In this document: in pieces, positions 51,768 through 63,875 of the stretch
How positions within the stretch are numbered: the first letter of the stretch is position 1
How the letters are laid out: every line of letters starts with the position of its first letter
NCBI GenBank assembly: GCA_963930775.1
Contig: OZ005694.1
Location: 2,108,001-2,172,000, forward strand
Length of the DNA: 64,000 nucleotides
Direction: 5' to 3'
Source: Cliona cf. orientalis
Lineage: Eukaryota > Porifera > Demospongiae > Clionaida > Clionaidae
Program-made: the position numbers and the translations under genes
The notes under the pieces: generated by a model
Seen by the model: only the letters and a program-made list of their open reading frames with translations
What the model was told of the DNA's origin: nothing
Databases searched by the model: none

Positions 51768-52135
51768 TCCAGATGCACCCATTGTATCACGAACCTTCCA
51801 CTACCACAGTAGATTTGACAACTCTATGATGGCCATCAAACCGTTCCAGTGCCGGTCATCACAATTCCTACACTCCTTCTTCCCACGAACTTCATCTCAG
51901 TGGAATTCTCTATCTTCGAGTATGGTCTCCCAGACTTCTATCCCTGCTTTTAAACATTCTATACATGCTATTAAGTAACTGTTTTTTAGGATTACATGCT
52001 TTGTTGTTAGCCGACTGGCTATTCATGTATATCCCCTGTATGCAAGTGTATACGGAAATTATTATAGAAAAAAAATTATACACTAAGTTACACACTAAGA
52101 TAAAAGAATTTCCATATGAGTAATGTAATGTAATG
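51768..52135 (+). mobile_element. LINE 3' end with (TAATG)n tail
   Basis: 51772-51978 encodes a reverse-transcriptase C-terminus (QFLHSFFPRTSSQWNSLSSS, then IPAFKHSIHAIK and TAA). About 100 bp on, the 3' end reads ACACTAAGATAAAAGAATTT and finishes in TAATGTAATGTAATG. This tail matches that of the LINE at 42000-42563 and of every SINE unit in the array. Confidence 0.7.
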
Positions 52136-52798
52136 TAAACTAGTGTGATGTATTTCATCGTGGGGACGAGCGTTCGCGAGTTTGTGTGTGCATGACACAC
52201 GTAGCTCTGCTGGGCACAAATTATGCAAGAGGCATCGACGTCAATAAGCGCGCGTGTGCTTAGCAATGGACTTGTAAATATGAGTGCGTTAGCGTGCCAC
52301 AAGCTGGAACGTACTGACAAAGCTACTGTGAGTCTAACATACTGTAGACTGATGGTCCTTTCGTTCGTCGCTTCCATCCAGAGCACGAGCTCTCTTTTAC
52401 CGCGCTCGGTCTCTGTTGCTGTCTTCTCTGTCTATTTCGATCTCTGTAGCTATTAAATGTTGGATCCGACATCCTCGTTGTTGGACCTTTCTTCCCGAAT
52501 CTCTCGATCTCCTTTGACTCCGGTCATCTGATTTGAGCATGCGCAAATAATTGTCAAAGAGGCGTGGCCGTGGCCCAATAGAGCGCACGTGTTATTTTGG
52601 CGCGCATGCTCAGTCAGCAAACTGAACACGGACAGACGGACAGACGGACAGACAGACAGATGAACTTCCGCCGAACGATCACATACGCTCGCCCCCAATA
52701 AATAATTCTTGGGGCCTATGGAACGATATTATGCAATAATTTTTAGCTATATGCAGGTGAAGAATGGAAGAAATGAAGAAAATGAAATGTATCAAAAC
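52136..52798. other. No gene seen
   Basis: GC-richer sequence with a (GGACAGAC)n-like microsatellite at about 52630-52660. ORFs on both strands have no recognisable domain. Confidence 0.4.
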
Positions 52799-53822
52799 TT
52801 TAAGGTACCATTAAATTGCGTGGGCGTGAGGTGGGGGATATGACACCTAAACCACATCAAAGTCATTAGTGAGGTGCATGTTGTGTAACCACGCCCTTTT
52901 AATTGCACAGGTCTCAGGGGTGTGGCTGCTAGAGCCGGAAGTGTTCATTTAATATCCTCCATGGACCGGAAGCCGAGCCGGAAGGGAGGGGCCAGGCCAC
53001 GCCCAAAACAGCCCCACCCTGTTCCCCAAGGACCACCATTCTCAATCAAGTGCCTACTAACCACCGGATGTCCACCGGAAGCCCACAATCAATCCCAATT
53101 AAAACACACAGCTTCCTCAATGCCAAAACACACACAAACACTTGGAGGCCGTTCTGCCACACCGCCCACGCAAGAGCTCACCTCATTTCCTGTGTGGGCG
53201 GAGTAACAACACGTCATCGCAACCACATCCGCTTCAAACCATCGTCAGCTTCCGTCCAGCCGTACGGGCCCCTCGATCGCACCGCCGTACAGTGCCTCAT
53301 TAACAGACATGGCCTCACCTTTGACCTCCTGCCACGCCCCCAAAGCCTCCTCGCGGGGTTCAAAGGTCACCACCGCTTCCGGGACACGCCCACCTATCGC
53401 CGAGTCCAAGTCCCAGGCGCCGATGTCCAAGCACTGGCCCGTGAAGCCACGCCCAATCGGAAGCAATAAAACCTGCATTAACGCACACGCATACACTCCA
53501 CACAGTGCCAGGAACACGCCCACATGCTTAATTAGGCCTAATAAGCTTTTTTTTTTTTTTTTTTTTTTTTTTTGTCGTTGCGGTTAATAGTTAAGAAAGA
53601 ATGCTTTGATCTTGCTTTGATGTGGGCAATTACCGGCCTTTTCTTCAGGGGCCACTTCCGGTCGCTAATTACACGCGCATAATCATCCCTGGCCGATTCT
53701 GGACACGCCCACCTTCGACCAAAAGCACTCGTATGGCCTCTTCGGCCACGCCCCTTCACGATTCGCTAATTGAATTAGCCATTCCTGACGCTCACGCCCA
53801 CGCAATTAAATGGTACCTTAAA
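52799..53822 (+). mobile_element. TTTAAGGTACC element, copy A (1,024 bp)
   Basis: Ends are inverted repeats of about 32 bp: TTTAAGGTACCATTAAATTG at the left and its near-complement at the right, each followed by CGTGGGCGTGAG. Much GC-richer than its flanks and unusually dense in CCACGCCC/GGGCGTGG. It contains a T-run (53548-53572). No convincing protein: open frames exist on both strands because of composition. No matching target duplication could be seen for this copy. Confidence 0.65.
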
Positions 53823-55271
53823 TTTCACTTTCACATCTGAGAAAACGCTGTGTTTGTTGTGTTAGAGCCTTGGGGAAAGCCCCTATTTGTACGTATGTAC
53901 ATAGTGCCAGTACATTTTTGGTCTCATGTTATGATGTTTCCGCGTACGGTAACGCCCACCTGAATTGAAAAATGCAATGAACGAGCTCTGAGGTGGCACC
54001 TAGGAGAACGAGGTCAAATTCGTTGGCGTGGTAGACGTGTTCCGTTGCTCATAGCGGTGAAAGAAGGAGAGAACGAAGCCTATGGAAAGGCTTGGAAGCA
54101 ACATTGGGCAAGAAGAACGGTACCGATGGTCGTCAACTGACGCAATCCAAAGTTTGTAACGAGAAAAGCCAATGGATCGTGGAAGGTAAGGTAGTTTGAT
54201 CATATATCGCGAATAGGATGTATGCGTGCGTGTACGAAGTAGAAACTTTAAGTATCATAAGCAGTGGTACCGTAGAAACTGGTTGTTAAGCGCATGCGCT
54301 TATAACACGCGGCAGCAAGAAAATATGCGCTTAACAGGAAGCATGCGCTTAATTGAAAGCGCTAAAAGACGGTAGGTGGGGCATGCATAAAGAACGTGTC
54401 GAGGATAGAAAGGCTTACAACGGTGGCCAAGAAGCGACCAGAGAGCGCAATTCTCAACGTTTTCTTGTCCAGCTTACTTCTAGCCATCTTTCTGGGCTCA
54501 TGTAACCGATCGCTCGTCGTTTAGCTGGCTTGCTGGGCATATGCGCCTAACAAAGAGTGGTAAAGCTCGCACAAAACTATGCGCTTAATAAAAAGTATGC
54601 GCTTAACAGCGAGCAGCGCTTAACAACCAGTTTCTACGGTATTTGTTTAATATGAATGGGGCTTGATGACTAGAACATCTAATCGAGTGCCACAAGTGAC
54701 AGCAGTGTCACACAATGAGAAATTTAATATCTAGAAAGCTCATTAATTTTAGTTACAGTGTAAGTATGCATGGTAGCTATGCATTATTGTTTTGAGTGTG
54801 ATAGACCTCAAACCCTGGTAGAGGGATGGCTTGGTGTAACCTCGCACCCAGGCCCTTCAAAAAGGGGAGGAGAAAGGGCCTGGTACACGATAGGCTGCTT
54901 GATTTGAGGACACATTTTTGGCGTAATAAGTATTGTGATCGTTTAAAGTTCACACTAGCTGGCAAATTAGTAAGGATAGCTAGGCATTGTTCATTATATT
55001 TTCAGGAACAATCGTAAGTAAACATAGCACAATGGCTGACACTCAGTAATGGGCTCATGTGTATTATATTATACATGCAATTCTGCATGCACATGCATGA
55101 CTCTCTATATTAGCTATATAATTTTGTTGACAAACAAAAATATTAAGTATGTGCAAACCCTCCGATTGGCTAAATCCTGTCTATAGATAGTTTTACGTTC
55201 ACAAACATCGAAATGTTCACAATAATTGTAGATATGTGCAAATCCTCTAGAGCCTGTACGTATACTATTAA
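53823..55271. other. No gene seen outside the MITE
   Basis: Holds the MITE at 54268-54641 and a repeat-like segment with CTCGCACCCAGGCCC and GGGCCTGGTACACG (about 54840-54890). No gene is supported. Confidence 0.4.
54268..54641. mobile_element. TACCGTA MITE, third copy
   Basis: Ends TACCGTAGAAACTGGTTGTT and its exact reverse complement, flanked by TA, with internal AAGCGCATGCGCTTA units. Same family as 48744-49178, inserted in non-coding sequence. Confidence 0.8.
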
Positions 55272-55450
55272 ATGATGTTTATGCATGCATAAACTATAGT
55301 TAATAGCATCAGGCCGACGTAAAGAGCATGTTCGCCCATGACGTATGGCGCATGCGCATACGTCACCCTAATATACAATTATTCTAAATAAAGCACACTT
55401 TAATTGCGCAACAACTCTTGCAACCAAAGAAGAACATCGCAGTGGAAACA
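55272..55450. repeat. Dispersed repeat ATGATGTTTATGCATGCATA, copy 1
   Basis: About 180 bp matching 62243-62420 closely, including GCATCAGGCCGACGTAAAGA, a GCGCATGCGCATACGTCAC palindromic core, a TAAATAAAGCACACTT segment and GAAGAACATCGCAGTGGAAA. May be an LTR or MITE fragment; ends not resolved. Confidence 0.6.
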
Positions 55451-55563
55451 TCTTTGAATCGCCTTGCCACCGAACAGTTACGAACGGCCAACGCCATGAC
55501 CAGAGCCTAATAAGACAAGCTACCACCATGGTCAATGCACGATCCTTCCTTCCGAAGTTATCA

Positions 55564-57007
55564 TTTAAGGTACCATTTAATTGCGTGGGCGTGAGCGTCA
55601 GGAATGGCTAATTCAATTAGCGAATCGTGAAGGGGCGTGGCCGAAGAGGCCATACGAGTGCTTTTGGTCGAAGGTGGGCGTGTCTAGAATCGGCCAGGGA
55701 TGATTATGCGCGTGTAATTAGCGACCGGAAGTGGCCCCTGAAGAAAACACCGGTAATTGCCCACTTCAAAGCAAGATCAAAGCAGTCTTTCTTAACTATT
55801 AACCGCAACGACTTAAAAAAACAAAAAAAAAACATTACACACTAAGTAGAAAAAAAAAAAAGATCTTAAAACCGAAAAAAGATTAGAGCACTAGGAAGCA
55901 TTTTAGGCAATAATTTTGACATGGGCACGCAGAATGGATCGAAACAAGAAGTTTAATCTTTTTGGATTTTTGATTCACGCCTTTAAATTAAAGATATACT
56001 CCCTAGAGTGTTCCCATATGTTTGTATAGGAAGCCATGCACTTGCAATGTTTGCCCATAAAAAAATTTACGGGCGCGCGGGGTACGTTGACGACCCTTTA
56101 CCAAACATTGTATACATTGTATACATTGCTATTTGGATGCCTGCTTGCATTGTAGGGCTCTACTATGCATCCAGCTCGATTGTGTGGTGGTTTTCGGACC
56201 ATTTTTTTTCTGCTTAGTGTGTGGTCCCCTTGAAAAAAACAAAAAAAAAAAAAAAAAAGCCTAATTAGGCCTAATTAAGCATGTGGGCGTGTTCCTGGCA
56301 CTGTGTGGAGTGTGTGCGTGTGCGTTAATTCAGGTTTTATTGCTTCAGATTGGGCGTGGCTTCACGGGCCAGTGCTTGGATATCGGGGCATGGGACTTGG
56401 CCGCGGCGATAGGTGGGCGTGTCCCGGATGCGGTGGTGACCTTTGCACCCGGCCAGGAGGCTTCGGGGGCGTGGCAGGAGGTCAAAGGTGAGGCCATGTC
56501 AGTTAATGAGGCACTGTACGCCGGTGCGATCGAGGGGACTGTACGGCTGGACGGAGGCTGACGATGGTTTGAAGCGGATGTGGTTGCGATGACGTGTTGT
56601 TACCCCGCCCACACAGGAAATGAGGTGAGCTCTTGTGTGGGCGGTGTGGCAGAACGGCCTCCAAGTGTTTGTGTGTGTTTTGGCATTGAGGAAGCTGTGT
56701 GTTTTAATTGGGATTGATTGTGGGCTTCCGGTGGACATCCGGTGGCCAGTCGGCATTTGATTGAGAATGATGGTCCTTGAGGTGCAGGGTGGTGCCGTTT
56801 AGGGTGTGGCTTGGCCCCTCCCTTCCGGCTCGGCTTCCGGTCCATGGAGGATATTAAATGAACACTTCCGGCTCTAGCAGCCACACCCCTGAGACCTGTG
56901 CAATTAAAAGGGCGTGGTTACACAGCATGCACCTCACTAATGACTTTGATGTGGTTTAGGTGTCATATCCCCACCCTCACGCCCACGCAATTTAATGGTA
57001 CCTTAAA
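55564..57007 (-). mobile_element. TTTAAGGTACC element, copy B (interrupted)
   Basis: Same family as copy A but in the opposite orientation. Ends TTTAAGGTACC...GGTACCTTAAA, flanked by TTATCA on both sides (55558-55563 and 57008-57013), so a 6-bp target duplication is likely. The copy is split by an insert at 55837-56222 located in the A-rich tract that corresponds to the T-run of copy A. Confidence 0.7.
55837..56222. mobile_element. Nested 386-bp TIR element inside copy B
   Basis: Ends ACACACTAAG and CTTAGTGTGT followed by A/T runs. Copy A lacks it, which defines the insertion. It has a short internal TTGTATACATTGTATACATT repeat. No gene. Confidence 0.6.
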
Positions 57008-57013
57008 TTATCA

Positions 57014-59639
57014 TCGCGGCCTCGGTCAATCACGATTACGCCTCAGACACCCTGTCAGTAATGAGAAATTATCACAACCCGTTTCAGCCGAGATCCTGAA
57101 GGGCCCTTTCACAGCGCAGTGCACGACTTGAGGTGACCTGCAGTCACAGCCACCTTCAATGCCGAACCGGATTGAAACATTACAATGCGGTAGTATTACA
57201 CACCCTACAACATCACCAATTCAACTGGTACCTTTCTGTTCCTCAAATGGTCCGTAAGTTAATCATTGGAGTTCATTAACTTATGATGTCCGCTGGCGGC
57301 ATGCATGGCCATGACAGATACTTTTAGATTGAAATTTAAAGCAGTGGCTAAACTGTAGACCTGAATACATATGCCACTTTTTTGTACTTACAGCCTGGCC
57401 AGCACCAGGTACGTACATATCTGTAGGCAGCATGCACAACTCAGACTCAGTGCCTCAGGTTCATATGCGGGAAGCCATCTATTTTTAGTTCTCCCAGCAT
57501 CTACGGTCCCGGTTCCACAAGGAATTTAATTCCACTTCCGCTGCCTGTTTATACTCCTCATGGCCATGTAGCCCGTTGTCCTACAGAATTCCCAGTCACC
57601 AACTACCATCTGGTCAAACAGACCCGATTGCAGTACTACACAATAGGACATGCAAAACCTTCAATCAAAGGGTTCATGTTACTCTGTAATATCAAATGCC
57701 CACATGTCCACTTTCTAAGGGACAACTATTCTGAGTCCGCAAGACTTTTAGACTATCATGTCCTTGTATTTCAACATCAGGAGGTCACGGGTGTACATCG
57801 ACCTCATGTTGAAATAGCCAATCAAGCAGAGGCTTTGACCTCCAACCACGAAGGTTCTTAATTATGTAGAAATATGGAGTATTAATACCCCTAACATGTG
57901 TTGTTTCGAGCCAAACAATCTTGTGTCACCCATGATCCCCCCACTTCCTAGCATGCAAATCACAGTATGCACACTGGGTTCTGGGGCTAAATACGACACA
58001 TTTAGACAAATGCTGTCCACTTTACCTCGATTCGACATATGTAACATCACTGCACACACATGCAGTGATTTATTCCATTTACCATGGTCACATGGACTGC
58101 AGTCCACAGTATTTTGCATAACATTCTGCTCCATTTTAATATGGTCACATTATGATCTGCTCTGCAGAATTATGTTATTCCTTTACATATGCAGTGACCT
58201 GCTCCAATTAATGTAATCACACTCTGTTATCCAATCTATCCAACATCATTGCACATATGCCCCAATGCAATGTGGTCATACATGCTGAAGTTGATTACCC
58301 CGCGCGCATGCGCAAGGGGTAAAGTAATCGGTCGTGTCGTCGTTGTCGTTGTTGTTGTCGTTGTCGTTAGCACAAAAATTGCCATATCTCGAGATATAGG
58401 CGTCTAATCGACTCGTAATCATAACGAATCAATCGAATTCGGCGAAAAACTGGCTTCAGTGTGCGTCAAATCCAGGGATACGGTCCACGAGCGTCACAAA
58501 TAGTGGCTTTTTGTTGGCCACCGTAGCCACGCCTATCGACAGTGCCCATCAATGCATATGCATACCAATTGTGCTTTCTGCTCATGCGCATAACTAAAAG
58601 GCCAAGCATGTAACTGGTAAAGATCGTCGATGTTCTAAATAATGCTCGTGATGACTGAAATCTGAAACCAATCATAGTGTAAGACAGCTATACTACTATT
58701 GTTACAACAAATATAAGTAGAAATTCATATGTTCCTAGTTTGGGCTAGGTCCGGGTGTAGAGAGCACTTTTTCAAGTGTCACCGGAACCTCCAGTAGGCT
58801 TAGTAAGCAGCATCATTGGTCTGAGTATTACTCTGAAGTTTGAAGTCTGAGTATTACTCTGAAGTTTACAAAATTTAATATAGCCATGCACCAAAAGTAA
58901 ATCTATAGATTGCACAATGTGCGCACGGGGTATGTGCTCTATAGAGCTCTAGTTTCATGTTAAATCGGCCTTCAAGACATTCCTGGATCTGTTGTATTAG
59001 CTGTTAACACATTTGCTTTGTCGTCTGCATCATCCCATGCGCACAAAATAATCAGAACCCTCATAAATATAAATGTCTGACATGGATTCAGAATTAAGCA
59101 GACAGCGTTACTCAAAATTACACTGAGCAGTCCCACTCCTATAATAGTAAGATGACTCTATGACAGACCCTTTCCTACCTAGCTATATATGAAGCTACAA
59201 CAGCACCAGACTACTTATAAGCGTCTCACTCTCACCAGCTAGCACTGGTTCATTATACATTCCCATACCTCTAGGGAGCCCAAAAACTAATATATCTGTC
59301 AACACAGACCAGGATGTACCCATCAGTACTAACTGAGTTTTAATAGATCGTTTAAAATGTCAACAACATGTACACAGGTTTCAGCAAACAGTGTTTCATA
59401 CTACCTGTTCCATGTAATCATGCATGGACCTATGTATTTCTGGTTAGAAGACGGTACATATACAACTAGGGAAAACAGCAGTACTGATATGTAACAATAC
59501 ATTTAACTCTGCTGCTAACATACATGTATGATGTAAACCACAGTAAATCATGCATTGCTATAGCTCTTTTGCTGTCACAACCCCCAGCTGCTATAGTCCA
59601 CTTATTGACACTGCTAGTGTAATTTAACCTGCCACTAGC
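57014..59639. other. No gene seen; mixed repeats
   Basis: Contains a GTC/GTT-rich microsatellite (TCGTCGTTGTCGTTGTTG, about 58333-58371) following a CGCGCGCATGCGCA palindrome. ORFs here lack recognisable domains. Confidence 0.4.
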
Positions 59640-61540
59640 ATAAACTTTAGCAGTCATATTGGTGATGCTGCTGCAGCGTATCTGGACTCCACCACTGGTA
59701 TGGCTACCAGGGCCCTCACTATTTCCTCTGCTATGCCACTACATTGTACATACAGCATACGTGCACTCCGCTACTGGCATTGACCTCGGCACAACCAGAT
59801 CCCACTAACTGGTTTGTCATGCTGCTACAATGTATGCACACTCTGCCACTGGCATCAATTTCAGCAGTCATAGTTCATGCACAAACCACTCTACTATGCT
59901 GCTATATGCACGTTAATTCTGCCACTGGCACAACCCCTAGGAGCCTTGACTCATAAATACAACAATTTATAAGCTGCCGCTGGCATAAACTGTTGCAATC
60001 ATAACTCATTAATAGCATTGCGAAATTATTATAGTGTACACTTCCTCTAACTCTGATGCCGGCATAAACCTCATTAGCCTTAATTCACTAATTACACTGC
60101 TGCACAGCTTCATACATGTAACCCTGCCGCTGGCATAGACCTCAGCAGTCATAGCTCTTTAAACACACTGCTGTCTTGCTCCAGCATACCCTTTTAATTC
60201 CGCTAAAAAGAAAGACGTTAGTAGCCACAGTTCAACTAACTGCTCTGTTACACTATTACAGTGTCTACAGTATACAGGCGTGTGCATGCACCCCGCCACT
60301 GGTAATAACCTCATAGCCCCCTAATTGCTCTACTATGCGGCTACAGAGCACGTGCACTCGCCTACTGACACTGACCTCAGCAGCCATGCACAGCCCTCTA
60401 GATGTGTAGCTAGTAAATTCAGTTCACAAGCCGTTTCGTTCGTAAGTTATAATTCGAGCGGATTCTAACGGATAACTCCCAACACCTCGGCACAGCCAGA
60501 TCCCACTAACTGGTTTGTTATGCTGCTACACTGTATGTGCACTCTGCCACTGGCATCAATTTCAGCAGTCATAGTTCACAAACCACTCTACTATGCTGCT
60601 ATATGCACGTTAATTCTGCCACTGGCACAATCCCTGGAAGCCTTGACTCATAAATACAACAATTTATAAGCTGCCGCTGGCATAAACTGTTGCAATCATA
60701 ACTCATTAATAGCATTGTGAAATCATTACAGTGTATACGCTTCATCTAACTCTGATGCCGGCATAAACCTTATCAGCCTTAATTCACTAATTACACTGCT
60801 GCACAGCTTCACGCATGTAACCCTGCCGCTGGCATAGACCTCAGCAGTCATAGCTCTTTAAACACACTGCTATCTGGCTCCAGTATACCCTTTTAATTCC
60901 GCTAAAAAGAAAGACGTTAGTAGCCACAGTCCAACTAACTGCTCTGTTACACTACTGCAGTGTTCAGGCGTGTACATGCACTCCGCCACTGGTAATAACC
61001 TCATAGCCCACTAATTGCTCTACTATGCTGCTACAGGGTACGTGCACTCGCCTACTGACATTGACCTCAGCAGCCATAGCCCTCTAGATGCTCTGCTACG
61101 CCGCTACAGTACATGTGCATCCTGCCTCTGGCATTGACCTTGGCAGCCATAGCCCACAAATTGCTCTGCTACGCTGCTACAGTGCACGTACACCCTGCCT
61201 CTGGCATTGATCTAAGCCATAGCCCACAAGTTCCTCGGCTACACGGCTACAGTGTATCTGCACTCTGCCACTGGCAGTGACCTCAGCAGCCATAACCCAC
61301 GATCAGCTCTTCTACACTGCTACATGGTATGCACACTCTGCCACAGGCATTAACCTCACTTATAATCCATTTCAGTGCACTTTACCTCAGTTAGGTCAAT
61401 CTGAGCATTCACTATACCGACACAATACACTATGTAAATTTTACAGTCTGTATAAACCTCAGCAGCCCAGTATCTACTACAACACTGTACTGCTACATTG
61501 TACTTAAATTCTGCCGCTGGCATCAACTTCAGACATTAGC
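59640..61540. repeat. Degenerate satellite, about 75-90-bp units, with 701-bp higher-order duplication
   Basis: Units share CTGCCACTGGCAT, ACCTCAGCAGCCATAG, AATTGCTCTGCTA and GCTACAGTGTACGTGCACT in order, with many substitutions. A block from about 59784 to 60400 is repeated at about 60485 to 61090 (offset 701 bp) with high identity, interrupted by a short unrelated segment near 60400-60484. Confidence 0.75.
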
Positions 61541-61756
61541 AGCTACCTCTTACAAATACACTACTATATTATATTATCATTACCACAATAGCCATAGGCT
61601 GTGGTCTTGCCTAACAGACTTGCCCATGTCAGGTGATTAACTGCAGAATATCTGGCATACATGTCGGCATCACCTACCTCATTGCACCTAGCAGGCAAGG
61701 CAATATCACGTGGACAATATCTGGTATCTTCCGTGCACTAATTTGGGGGTAATTTG

Positions 61757-62242
61757 GGGGGAATTGATTGGTGGCTGAATGTCACATGTAACTTATTGGT
61801 CACGCCAGCAATATCTTTGTTTTCTAACGCTGGATGTCACTATCCTAGTTCCAGTTGGTACTCAACTTCACGGTCGGGACTCCCACGCTGGCCTTAGCTG
61901 CCAGTTGGCACCTGACTCAGGTTGGGACTCCCACGCTGGTACTAGCCCACTCACCAGTTGATACCTGCCCTCAATGGCAGGACTCCCACGCTGGTACTCA
62001 AACGCAGTGACCTTGACCTTACAGTCATACAGTCAAGTTACCCAGCTGCCATCAATGACCCAGGTTACGCCCAAATTAATCCTACCTCGCATTGCTTAAT
62101 AACTAATAGACACGTATTGTGCTCACTAGATCAAATATTCTGATATTATGTGCTTGGTACATGTACTTACACAAAGATCAATCACACAAGTTTAATCGGT
62201 AAGTTCAGTATACTCAGGGAGACGGCATGTAATAGCTATTAA
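61757..62242 (+). repeat. 486-bp direct duplication, copy 1
   Basis: Nearly identical to 62535-63020; I count four substitutions. Contains three copies of GGACTCCCACGCTGG. Possibly LTRs of a small element or a tandem duplication. Confidence 0.85.
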
Positions 62243-62420
62243 ATGATGTTTATGCATGCATAAACTATAATTAATAGCATCAGGCCGACGTAAAGAGCAC
62301 GTTTGCCTATGACGTATGGCGCATGCGCATACGTCACACTAGTATATACAATTATTCTAAATGAAGCACACTTAACTGCGCAACAACTCCTGCAAGCAAG
62401 AAGAACATCGCAGTGGAAAA
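62243..62420. repeat. Dispersed repeat ATGATGTTTATGCATGCATA, copy 2
   Basis: Second copy of the repeat at 55272-55450. It lies between the two 486-bp copies and directly abuts copy 1. Confidence 0.6.
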
Positions 62421-62534
62421 ATCTCCCACCTCTCCCACCCTGACAAGTTTATATTCAGTCCATTCAACACACTACGCCAATCAATCAATAGGTAGTACAC
62501 AATACACATGTATACATTCACGTTAGAGTAGATA

Positions 62535-63020
62535 GGGGGAATTGATTGGTGGCTGAATGTCACATGTAACTTATCGGTCACGCCAGCAATATCTTTGTTT
62601 TCTAACGCTGGATGTCACTATCCTAGTTCCAGTTGGTACTCAACTTCACGGTCCGGACTCCCACGCTGGCCTTAGCTGCCAGTTGGCACCTGACTCAGGT
62701 TGGGACTCCCACGCTGGTACTAGCCCACTCACCAGTTGGTACCTGCCCTCAATGGCAGGACTCCCACGCTGGTACTCAAACGCAGTGACCTTGACCTTAC
62801 AGTCATACAGTCAAGTTACCCAGCTGCCATCAATGACCCAGGTTACGCCCAAATTAATCCTACCTCGCATTGCTTAATAACTAATAGACACGTATTGTGC
62901 TTACTAGATCAAATATTCTGATATTATGTGCTTGGTACATGTACTTACACAAAGATCAATCACACAAGTTTAATCGGTAAGTTCAGTATACTCAGGGAGA
63001 CGGCATGTAATAGCTATTAA
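62535..63020 (+). repeat. 486-bp direct duplication, copy 2
   Basis: Second copy of 61757-62242 at an offset of 778 bp. Confidence 0.85.
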
Positions 63021-63114
63021 CCAGTGTTAAATGACTAATGTCCCTGATCAAAGGATTGCGAGCTATATACCAGGTATGTAACCATGCTATACTTAAAGAA
63101 AGTGATGATTGCAT

Positions 63115-63355
63115 TGATGTCTGCTGTCCTGCTGTCCTACTGTCCTGCTAGTCTGCTGTCTGCTGGTCTGCTGTCCTGCTGGTCTGCTGTCCTATTGTCC
63201 TGCTGGTCTGCTGTCCTGCTGGTCTGCTGGTCTGTTGTCCTGCTCTCCTACTGTCCTGCTGGTCTGCTGGTCTGCAAGTTGGTCTGCTGTCCTACTGTCC
63301 TGAGCTGCTGTCCTGATGTCTTGCTGGTCTGCTGGTCTGCTGTCCTGCTCAGGCC
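63115..63355. repeat. Minisatellite of CTGTCCTGCTGGT units
   Basis: Irregular alternation of GTCCTGCT, GGTCTGCT and GTCCTACT words over about 240 bp. ORFs with Leu/Ser/Cys/Trp repeats (plus) and Gln/Asp/Arg repeats (minus) are by-products. Confidence 0.85.
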
Positions 63356-63469
63356 CTACTATCCTAGTGTATATTGTTCTATGATAGTACAATACTATAT
63401 ATAATATTAATATATATATTACATCATTTGGATCCACTCTACATATGCTTACTACCTGCATCTTTGTTA

Positions 63470-63560
63470 GGCGCATCTCGCTATTAGGCGTACTTTGCTA
63501 TTAAGCGCAGGTTTTCTTCCTGTGGAGATATAAGCACATGCGCTTAATAGCTACAGTACA
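63470..63560. mobile_element. Fragment of the TACCGTA / AAGCGC MITE family
   Basis: Contains TTAGGCGCATCTCGCTATTA, TATTAAGCGCAG and CATGCGCTTAATAG but lacks both TACCGTA ends. Confidence 0.45.
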
Positions 63561-63875
63561 GATTCTACTAACAGAGAGTATTAAGTAGTCCATAGATTTT
63601 CTCATAGTTGATCAGTATTATTAAAAACGCAATGCGCATGCACACACAAACGCAGACGCAAGCACACACACGCACACATAATATCTGTGCTAATATTGAC
63701 TAACAATTTGTGCAAAATAATTATTGTTCCTCAAAACTTTAAGTTATAGACGGTAGTGAAAATAAAATTACGTGATGAAAGGGGGAGGACTCACTATAGA
63801 GATCAATGAAAAAGTAAAATTAAGTTTGTAGCCAAAAATTATCCATCCCAAATATTTGCAATTTGGGTATCTGTT

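Noticed and set aside
53050..53587. Coding genes in the TTTAAGGTACC elements (139-, 92- and 94-aa ORFs)
   Set aside because: Open frames overlap on both strands and in several phases, as expected for GC-rich stop-poor sequence. I found no recognisable domain.
63084..63476. Leu/Ser/Cys/Trp and Gln/Asp/Arg repeat proteins
   Set aside because: Both strands of the same minisatellite are open; no start context or flanking exon.
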